Of a stretch of DNA of 53,498 nucleotides, positions 47,597-53,498 are shown piece by piece. Positions within the stretch are counted from its first letter, which is position 1. Each line of letters begins with the position of its first letter. The DNA is from a bacterium. Its GTDB lineage: Bacteria; Joyebacterota; Joyebacteria; Joyebacterales; Joyebacteraceae. The stretch spans positions 1-53,498 of the forward strand of contig JALGVU010000003.1 in the NCBI GenBank assembly GCA_025774545.1, read 5' to 3'. Below the pieces are notes generated by a model, which saw only the letters and a list, made by a program, of their open reading frames with translations, made no database searches and was not told where the DNA came from. The position numbers and the translations under genes were made by a program.

Positions 47597-48340
47597 TCAG
47601 AAGATGTCGTAGAACGTGAAGGCGATCGATCTGCTCGCGAGCCCCGGCGAATCGCGGGGCCCGACCAGGTTCCTGAACATGAAATCGAGCTGCAGCTGAT
47701 CCATGAAGACCCAGCGGAGCCCGGCGTTCAGGAAGCCCGTCTTGCTGCCCGAGTCGTCGTCCGTCCTGTCGGTGCCGACGTGGTACTCGGCGAGGATCGA
47801 GAACTCCTGCGAGAAACGGGCGCTCACCCCGGCGAAGAAATCCGGCTTCGCCTTCGGAAGCTCGAGCGTCCTCGCCACGCCGGCGTGGGCCTGCCAGTAC
47901 TCCGAGAAGGGCAGCGTCTTCGTGCCCACGACGTAGAACCCGAGCGAGGCCTTCTCGTAGCCTCCCCCCTCGAGCTCCCGACCGTGGCCTCTCGAGTCGA
48001 ACCCGAAGGCCAGGCCGGGGATCGCGGGCTGCTCCTCGGCGAACCTGAGCTTCACCTCGATCTCGACCGAGTCGTCCCACTCGGGGTCGCCCGTGCCGAT
48101 GATGCTCGTCGCGCCGTACGAGAGGCCCACATGAAGATAGGGCGCGACGCCGATCCTGATACTCCCGACGACGCCCCCCGCAGGCTCCACGGCGAGCCCC
48201 AGGGAGTAGCTCCCGCGGCCCAGCGTGTGCGCCGACGGCAGGTCGACCAGGGTGGCGAAGCGCTCGTCACCCGAGCACACGCCGCACGCTGCCACGAGAA
48301 GCACACACACGAGGACGCCTCGCGCCCGAGAAGACCCCAT
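47597..48340 (-). CDS. outer-membrane beta-barrel protein, YjbH-like
   Basis: This protein of about 247 residues has a signal peptide ([19 protein letters not shown]). Its opening motif [22 protein letters not shown] and following strands ([64 protein letters not shown]) resemble the YjbH-type barrel found in exopolysaccharide export loci. The final strand is [10 protein letters not shown]. The ATG at 48340 is preferred because the GAGGGG ribosome site is 8 bases away; an ATG at 48346 nearly touches it. A near-consensus promoter at 48389-48417 drives it, and accA follows 83 bases later. The function is unknown. Confidence 0.7.
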   Translation of the reverse strand: MGSSRARGVLVCVLLVAACGVCSGDERFATLVDLPSAHTLGRGSYSLGLAVEPAGGVVGSIRIGVAPYLHVGLSYGATSIIGTGDPEWDDSVEIEVKLRFAEEQPAIPGLAFGFDSRGHGRELEGGGYEKASLGFYVVGTKTLPFSEYWQAHAGVARTLELPKAKPDFFAGVSARFSQEFSILAEYHVGTDRTDDDSGSKTGFLNAGLRWVFMDQLQLDFMFRNLVGPRDSPGLASRSIAFTFYDIF

Positions 48341-48388
48341 GACCATCCCCCCTCGACTTCCCGGAAGACCGCCAGAATGTTGCAGCAG

Positions 48389-48417
48389 AATATAGCAACT
48401 CCGCATCAGGCTGTCAA
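48389..48417 (-). promoter_or_regulatory. near-consensus sigma70 promoter
   Basis: On the leftward strand TTGACA (48417-48412) and TATATT (48394-48389) are separated by exactly 17 bases, 49 bases upstream of the ATG at 48340. This is the best housekeeping-type promoter in the window. It starts the beta-barrel/accA transcript. Confidence 0.85.
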
Positions 48418-48437
48418 TTAGAAACGCGCGCGGGAGC

Positions 48438-48499
48438 CTCGGTCCTGCCCTGGGCCGCGTCAGAATCCTGGATTGGGGGCCCGCGCACCGAGGACCGAG
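48438..48499 (-). repeat. inverted repeat flanking the dnaE stop codon
   Basis: Arms CTCGGTCCT (48438-48446) and AGGACCGAG (48491-48499) are exact complements and enclose the dnaE stop (48460-48462) in a 44-base loop. It could be a 3'-end hairpin before the next promoter. No U-tract follows. Confidence 0.4.
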
Positions 48500-51400
48500 C
48501 CCTCGAGCTCGACGTTGGCCTCGCCGACCATCCCCTCGAGCCCCTCGAGGAGATCGCGCGACGTCTCGACCTTGAGTCCGCTCGCGCTGATCGTGACCTC
48601 GCCGCCCGTGGCCGGCTGCACGATGAGGTCGACCGGACACCGCCCGGGATGCGCTGCGAGGAGGTTCCTCAGGTCCTCGAGCGGAGGGTTCTCGAGCCCG
48701 GCGCTCGTGATCCTGATCACGACGCGCTCGACGAACCGCTGGTACGCCGACGGGAGCGGAACGACGTCGTTCGCGATCACCTTCGGCACCTCGTCCTCCC
48801 GCGTCGAGATCCTCCCCTCGATGATGACGGCCGCGTCGCGCCGGATCTCGGCGGATCGCTTCGCGTAGCAGCTCGAGAAGACGAGGAGCTCGATCCGCCC
48901 GGTGAAGTCCTCGAGCGTCACGAACGCCATCCGGTCGCCCTTCCGGTCGGTCGTCGTCTTGATCTGCGAGATGATGCCGCCGAGCCGCACGGCCTCGCCG
49001 TCCTCCATCTCCGGGAGGTCGTTGATCGACGCCGTCGCGAACGCCTTGAGCTCCCGCTCGTACCGCGCGAGGGGATGACCCGTCACGTAGAGGCCGAGAA
49101 TCTCCTTCTCCTTCGCGAGGGCGAAGCTGTCGCTCCACGCCTCTGCCTCCGGAAGCCTCCTCGGCCTCTTCTGGGCGCCCTCCGTCTCGTCGAGCGCGCC
49201 CATGAGCGACAGCTGTCCCGACGCGCGCTCCTCGTGGATCCGAGCACCGAAGTCGAGGGCCGAGGCAACGGATTTCATCTGTTGGGCGCGGTGCCCATGC
49301 AGGCCGTCCATGGCACCCGCGGCCACGAGGCTCTCGAGCACCCGGCGGTTCACGAGCCTCAGATCGACGCGGCTCGTCAGATCGAAGATGTCCTCGAACG
49401 TCCCGTGCTCGCGACGGGCGCCGATGATCGACCTGATCGCCGCGCGGCCGACGTTCTTGATCGCGCCGAGGCCGAACTGGATGTCGCCACGCGGCGTGGC
49501 GCGGAACTCGACGTGTCCCTCGTTGACCTCCGGCGGGAGGACGCGGATGCCGCTCCTGCGACACTCGTGGATGAGCGCCACGATGCGATCCGAGTTGTCC
49601 ATCTCGCTCGTCATCGTCGCGGCCATGAACTCGGCCGGGTAGTGCGTCTTGAGATACGCCGTCCGCACCGCGAGGATCGCGTAGCAGGCCGAGTGGGCCT
49701 TGTTGAAGCCGTAGCCCGAGAAGTGCTCCATGTGGTCGAAGATCTCACCGGCCTTCTTCTCGGAAACGCCCCGCTCGACCGCCCCCTTGACGAAGTCGGT
49801 GCGCTGAAGCGCCATCTGCTCGACGACCTTCTTCCGCATCGCGTTCAGGAGGTGGTCGGCCTGGCCCATCGAGAAGCCGGCGAGCGTGCTCGCGACCTGC
49901 ATCACCTGCTCCTGGTACGCGATGACGCCGTAGGTCTCGGCGAGCACGGGCTCGAGCCCCTTGTGGAGATACCTGACCTTCTGCTTGCCCTGCTTCCTCT
50001 TGACGTAGTCGTCGACCATTCCCGATCTGAGGGGACCCGGACGGTAGAGCGCGTTCACGGCGATCATGTCCTCGAACCGCTCGGGCTTCATCTTCCGGAG
50101 GAGGTCGCGCATGCCCGACGACTCGACCTGGAAGACGCCGACCGTGTTCCCGGTGCTCAGAAGCTCGAAGGTCTCGGGATCGTCGAGCGGGATCTCGTCT
50201 GGAGACAGATCGACGCCCCGGTTCTCGCGGATCATCGCCAGAGCGTCGTGGATGACCGTGAGGGTCCGGAGTCCCAGGAAGTCGAACTTCAATAGCCCGA
50301 TCTGCGCGAGCGAGCGCATGTGGTACTGCGTGACGATCTCGTCACGGTTGGTCTTGTAGAGCGGCGCCCACTCGTCGATCCTGCCGGGCGCGATGATGAC
50401 GCCCGCCGCGTGCACCGACGCGTGCCGCGAGAGCCCCTCGAGGTTCTTCGCGTACTCGATGAGACGGGCGTAGCGCTCGTCGGAGTCCCTGAGCTCTTTG
50501 AGCTCCGGGACCTTCTCGAGGGCCTCGTCGAGCGTGATGTTGAGCTCGCGAGGGATCATCTTGGCGATCTTGTCGACCTCGGAGTACGGGAACTTGAGCA
50601 CGCGTCCGACGTCCCTGACGGCCGCCCGGGCCATCATGGTGCCGAACGTGATCACCTGGGCCACCGACTCCCGCCCATACTTCTGGGTCACGTAGTCGAT
50701 GACCTCGTCCCGGCGCTCGTAGCAGAAATCGATGTCGAAGTCCGGCATCGCCTTGCGCGCGGGGTTCAGGAAACGCTCGAAGACGAGCCCGAACCTGAGG
50801 GGATCGAGTTCCGTGATCCCGAGCGCGTAGCTCACGATGCTCGCCGCCGCCGACCCGCGCCCGGGCCCGACCGGAATGCCCCGCCGCTTCGCCTCGTGGA
50901 TGAAGTCGTGCACGATCAGGAAGTAGCCGGCGAAGCCCATCTCGTCGATGAGCCGAAGCTCCTTCGCCGCACGCTCCTCGATCTCGGGCGTGACTTCGTC
51001 GTAGCGTCTCGCGAGCCCGTCGTCGGTGAGCGCCCTCAGGTGCTCAGACGGAGCCGAGTACCCGGCGGGCAGAAGGAAGCGCGGCATGTGGACCTTGCCG
51101 AACTCGAGCGAGAGGCTGCACTTCTCGGCGATCTCGATCGTGTTCTCGTAGGCCCCGGGCATGTCGCGGAAGAGCTCCCTCATCTCGTCCGGCGACTTCA
51201 TGTAGAACTCGTCGTTCGGCATCCGCATCCGGTTGGGGTCGTCGATCTCCTTGCCGGTCTGGATACAGAGCAGGACGTCGTGGGCCGGCGCGGCCTCCCT
51301 GGTGAGATAGTGGCAGTCGTTGGCCGCCACGAGCGGAATCCCGAGTTCGCGGCCGAGCCGGGCGTAGCCCGACCTCACGACCTCCTCCTCCGGCAGGCCG

Positions 51401-51942
51401 TGGTTGTGGACCTCGAGATAGAGGTCACCCTCGCCGAAGATCTCCACGAGCTCGATCACGGACTCGCGAGCGGCGTCCTCGTTGCCGGACAGAAGCTGCT
51501 TCGCGGGCGCGCCGCGGAGGCAGGCCGTCGTCGCGATGAGACCGTCCTGGTGCTCCCGCAGAAGCTCCAGATCGATCCGTGGACGGTAGTAGAAACCCTC
51601 GAGGTAGCCCTTGGTGGAGAGCTGCATCAGGTTCTGGTAACCGGTGAGGTTCTTCGCGAGCAGCAGGATGTGGGAGTAGCCCTCCCACATCTTCCCCTCA
51701 GGACGCGACGTGTGCCCGCGGGGATCGAGGTAGGCCTCCATGCCGATGATCGGCTTGAGCCCCGCCTGCGACGCCTTCGAGTAGAACTCGATGGCGCCGA
51801 ACATGTTGCCGTGATCCGTGATGGCGAGCGCGGGCATCCTGAGCTCGTGCGCCCGCTCGATCATCAGATCGACACGAGAGGCGCCGTCCAGGAGGCTGTA
51901 CTCGGAGTGGTTGTGGATGTGGACGAAGTCTGCGTGCTTCAT
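48460..51942 (-). CDS. dnaE: DNA polymerase III subunit alpha
   Basis: This 1160-residue replicative polymerase has: an N-terminal PHP domain (HIHNHSEYSLLDGA; TDHGNMFG); the catalytic palm with GPGRGSAAASIV and PDFDIDFCYERRDEVI (the DxD aspartates); the finger region (VFQVESSGMRDLLR, YRPGPL, AYQEQVMQVA, FNKAHSACYA); tandem helix-hairpin-helix; an OB fold (VRLGGIISQIKTTTDRKGDRMAFVTLEDFTG); and a C-terminal tail. Length and order fit DnaE1. The ATG overlaps the upstream lipoprotein stop by 4 bases (ATGA), with a weak ribosome site, so translation is probably coupled. Confidence 0.97.
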   Translation of the reverse strand: MKHADFVHIHNHSEYSLLDGASRVDLMIERAHELRMPALAITDHGNMFGAIEFYSKASQAGLKPIIGMEAYLDPRGHTSRPEGKMWEGYSHILLLAKNLTGYQNLMQLSTKGYLEGFYYRPRIDLELLREHQDGLIATTACLRGAPAKQLLSGNEDAARESVIELVEIFGEGDLYLEVHNHGLPEEEVVRSGYARLGRELGIPLVAANDCHYLTREAAPAHDVLLCIQTGKEIDDPNRMRMPNDEFYMKSPDEMRELFRDMPGAYENTIEIAEKCSLSLEFGKVHMPRFLLPAGYSAPSEHLRALTDDGLARRYDEVTPEIEERAAKELRLIDEMGFAGYFLIVHDFIHEAKRRGIPVGPGRGSAAASIVSYALGITELDPLRFGLVFERFLNPARKAMPDFDIDFCYERRDEVIDYVTQKYGRESVAQVITFGTMMARAAVRDVGRVLKFPYSEVDKIAKMIPRELNITLDEALEKVPELKELRDSDERYARLIEYAKNLEGLSRHASVHAAGVIIAPGRIDEWAPLYKTNRDEIVTQYHMRSLAQIGLLKFDFLGLRTLTVIHDALAMIRENRGVDLSPDEIPLDDPETFELLSTGNTVGVFQVESSGMRDLLRKMKPERFEDMIAVNALYRPGPLRSGMVDDYVKRKQGKQKVRYLHKGLEPVLAETYGVIAYQEQVMQVASTLAGFSMGQADHLLNAMRKKVVEQMALQRTDFVKGAVERGVSEKKAGEIFDHMEHFSGYGFNKAHSACYAILAVRTAYLKTHYPAEFMAATMTSEMDNSDRIVALIHECRRSGIRVLPPEVNEGHVEFRATPRGDIQFGLGAIKNVGRAAIRSIIGARREHGTFEDIFDLTSRVDLRLVNRRVLESLVAAGAMDGLHGHRAQQMKSVASALDFGARIHEERASGQLSLMGALDETEGAQKRPRRLPEAEAWSDSFALAKEKEILGLYVTGHPLARYERELKAFATASINDLPEMEDGEAVRLGGIISQIKTTTDRKGDRMAFVTLEDFTGRIELLVFSSCYAKRSAEIRRDAAVIIEGRISTREDEVPKVIANDVVPLPSAYQRFVERVVIRITSAGLENPPLEDLRNLLAAHPGRCPVDLIVQPATGGEVTISASGLKVETSRDLLEGLEGMVGEANVELEGSVLGARAPNPGF

Positions 51943-52571
51943 CGTCGCTCGTGCCCGTCGCGTTCGGGCGGCCCTTCCACGTGATACCGCAGCATCGCCT
52001 CCGCCATCTCGGCGAGGCCGGACTGCTCGGCGCCGCGCAGGTAGTCGTGGGACTCCGTCAGGACCTCCGCGAGAATGCGGTGCCGGTCTACGGCGCTCAC
52101 GCTCACGAGCACGTAGAGCTGACACACGGGACCACCGCCACCGCCCGGGCCGCACGGCCGGTGGTAGACGCTGTCCTGACACGCCACCGCCACGAGGCGG
52201 TCACCGTACTCCCCTTGGATCTCCACCCGGAACGACGTGCGCTCGGTCGACGAAACGGTCGAGCGCACGCGCGCGGTCGCCGGGGCGTAGAGCTCGTTGA
52301 TCCCGAGATCCGCCTCCCGCCTGATCTGTCTGAGGGCGTCCTCGAACGCCTCCGCGATCCCGCCCTCGACGTCGCTCGCAACGGACACACCCCCGACGTA
52401 GAAGGCCCGCTCAGCCGTGTGCGCCGGGACGATCCGGACCCACCGAGGAAGCTCAGACGGCGCGGTCTCCCCCGCACCCGACGTCGTCGACGGAGCCGCG
52501 CAGCCCAGACACAGGGCCGTCGCCACCCCCATGATGAGAACTGCGACACTCACGGGCCGGTCGCGGAGCAT
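51939..52571 (-). CDS. LPP20-like lipoprotein of unknown function
   Basis: This protein of about 210 residues has a lipoprotein signal with lipobox LGCA (MLRDRPVSVAVLIMG...). A domain follows that starts PRWVRIVPAHTAERAFYVGGVSVASDVEGGIAEAFEDALRQI, the pattern of LPP20/'DUF4384-neighbour' envelope lipoproteins. A Cys/Gly-rich loop (ACQDSVYHRPCGPGGGGGPVC) lies in the middle. The ATG at 52571 has AAGGAGG 7 bases upstream; the longer frame adds only an Arg-rich stretch. It is cotranscribed with dnaE (4-base overlap). The pairing with dnaE looks fortuitous functionally. Confidence 0.72.
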   Translation of the reverse strand: MLRDRPVSVAVLIMGVATALCLGCAAPSTTSGAGETAPSELPRWVRIVPAHTAERAFYVGGVSVASDVEGGIAEAFEDALRQIRREADLGINELYAPATARVRSTVSSTERTSFRVEIQGEYGDRLVAVACQDSVYHRPCGPGGGGGPVCQLYVLVSVSAVDRHRILAEVLTESHDYLRGAEQSGLAEMAEAMLRYHVEGPPERDGHERR

Positions 52572-52672
52572 GGGGTCCCTCCTTCGCTCGTCTCTCGTTG
52601 GGGGAGCGCCGCCGCGCGCGGTCCCTCGATCGCGCACGCGCCGTCCCGGCACACGCGAGCCACACCTGAAAG

Positions 52673-52700
52673 GGTATCAAGAGGAGGAGCCGATCGTCAA
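52673..52700 (-). promoter_or_regulatory. candidate promoter of the lipoprotein-dnaE unit
   Basis: Leftward TTGACG (52700-52695) lies in the proximal copy of a 20-bp tandem repeat. It is followed after 15-16 bases by TGATAC/GATACC (52679-52673), about 100 bases before the lipoprotein ATG. The -35 is good and the -10 is imperfect. The location just downstream of the rRNA terminator supports a new start site. Confidence 0.4.
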
Positions 52701-52730
52701 CCCGGAGTGCCGATCGTCAACCCGGAGTGC
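52691..52730 (-). repeat. perfect 20-bp tandem duplication
   Basis: The 20-mer CGATCGTCAACCCGGAGTGC occurs at 52691-52710 and again, identically, at 52711-52730. Each copy carries TTGACG on the leftward strand. The pair sits between the rRNA terminator and the lipoprotein-dnaE genes. Confidence 0.9.
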
Positions 52731-52767
52731 CGAAACCACCGAGCGCCGGGCGCGTGCCGCGGCCAAG

Positions 52768-52806
52768 AAAAAAGCAGACCCCTCTCGCCTCTCGGCGAAA
52801 GGGGTC
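52768..52806 (-). terminator. rRNA operon rho-independent terminator
   Basis: On the leftward strand a 13-bp stem (GACCCCTTTCGCC / GGCGAGAGGGGTC, one G-U pair) with a GAGA loop is followed by TGC and six Ts. It begins only a few bases after the 3' end of 5S rRNA and closes the rRNA transcript. Confidence 0.93.
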
Positions 52807-52811
52807 CGTAC

Positions 52812-52930
52812 GTTCCGGCAGCGTCCTACTCTCCCACAAGGTGTCCCAAGCAGTACCATCGGCGCTGGAGGGCTTAACTACTGTGTTCGAAATGGTAACA
52901 GGTGTGACCCCTCCGCCATTGCCACCGAAA
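52812..52930 (-). rRNA. rrf: 5S ribosomal RNA
   Basis: Read leftward, this stretch of about 119 bases starts TTTCGGTGGC. It contains the conserved GAACACAGTAGTTAAGC (loop A/B), CCGATGGTACTG and GAGAGTAGGACGCTGCCGG. The ends pair as helix I. Length and order are those of bacterial 5S rRNA. The exact termini are uncertain by a few bases. Confidence 0.95.
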
Positions 52931-53110
52931 CACTCTCGGGCCAGGCGCTCGGCCTGCCCCTCGTTTTTGCACCTGGCATGAGGTCAGGCGCAAGCCCAGC
53001 CCCCCGTCAGTCAAACGCGATCGCATCGCAGACTACACAAGCCAGGTGCATGTCCACAGCGACATCTCAATAGGATCGGACGGGTAGACGCGTCTTCGCT
53101 GGTTCATTAT
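52931..53110 (-). other. 23S-5S spacer without tRNA; contains a long-range inverted repeat
   Basis: No tRNA is seen. Exact complementary arms TGCACCTGGC (52968-52977) and GCCAGGTGCA (53041-53050) can close a stem over 63 bases. This is probably a processing structure for the precursor rRNA. Confidence 0.6.

Positions 53111-53498
<388 letters not shown>

Noticed and set aside
52931-53110. tRNA gene in the 23S-5S spacer
   Set aside because: No acceptor, anticodon and T-arm pattern (GGTTCGAATCC) is present; the only structure is the 10-bp inverted repeat.

Overview
The window is GC-rich DNA from a diderm (outer-membrane-bearing) bacterium. It encodes an LpxL-type lipid A acyltransferase, an Omp85 protein, several signal-peptide beta-barrels, lipoproteins, and PorV- and PorU-like type IX secretion proteins. 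Secreted proteins end in FlgD-like/T9SS-like C-terminal domains. This combination, with the high GC content, points to an uncultured lineage of the FCB superphylum (for example Eisenbacteria, Krumholzibacteriota, Latescibacterota) rather than a typical Bacteroidota. The phylum guess is inference from gene content only.

Layout. At the left edge three genes read rightward: a DUF3467 protein and two outer-membrane beta-barrels. They converge at a strong hairpin (2259-2290) on a stretch of 36 consecutive leftward protein genes (2341-52571). That stretch ends, at the right edge, with the leftward tail of an rRNA operon (23S 3' part, spacer, 5S, terminator). No gene-free stretch exceeds 300 bases.

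In transcription order (right to left) the leftward genes are: lipoprotein-dnaE; a beta-barrel with a near-consensus promoter, accA, a small membrane protein, a PTS EIIA-like protein and a CBS-pair protein; a cell-surface block of porU, porV, an M6-type metalloprotease with a sorting-domain-like C-terminus, two DUF5683-like paralogues, an NHL beta-propeller protein, a large SprA-reminiscent outer-membrane protein and an Omp85 protein; ligA, thiC and a DnaQ-DinG helicase; a histidine-degradation set hutU-hutI-ftcD-fchA (no hutH seen); a lipoprotein, an ECF-type S component and a TonB-receptor-like barrel; comEA with a membrane histidine kinase and an NtrC-family regulator; and finally rsmD-coaD, pta-glcD, obg, dprA, a DUF362-ferredoxin protein and lpxL.

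The two most interesting signals are these. (1) The 30-45 kb block looks like a compact type IX secretion/cell-surface attachment locus: a C25 sortase PorU with its His/Cys pair, its partner PorV, a probable cargo protease with a similar C-terminal domain, and a 1137-residue barrel that could be a short SprA-like translocon. (2) Short tandem duplications (20-41 bp) cluster at gene edges. In several cases the last codons and the stop codon of a gene are themselves one unit of the repeat (3263-3346, 17371-17534, 28433-28485, 39839-40025). I know of no described element that this matches.

Many leftward genes overlap by 1-8 bases (ATGA or TGATG junctions) or are separated by fewer than 40 bases, implying long operons. 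Recognisable sigma70-type promoters are few: one before comEA, one before the 48340 barrel, and a weaker candidate before the lipoprotein-dnaE pair.
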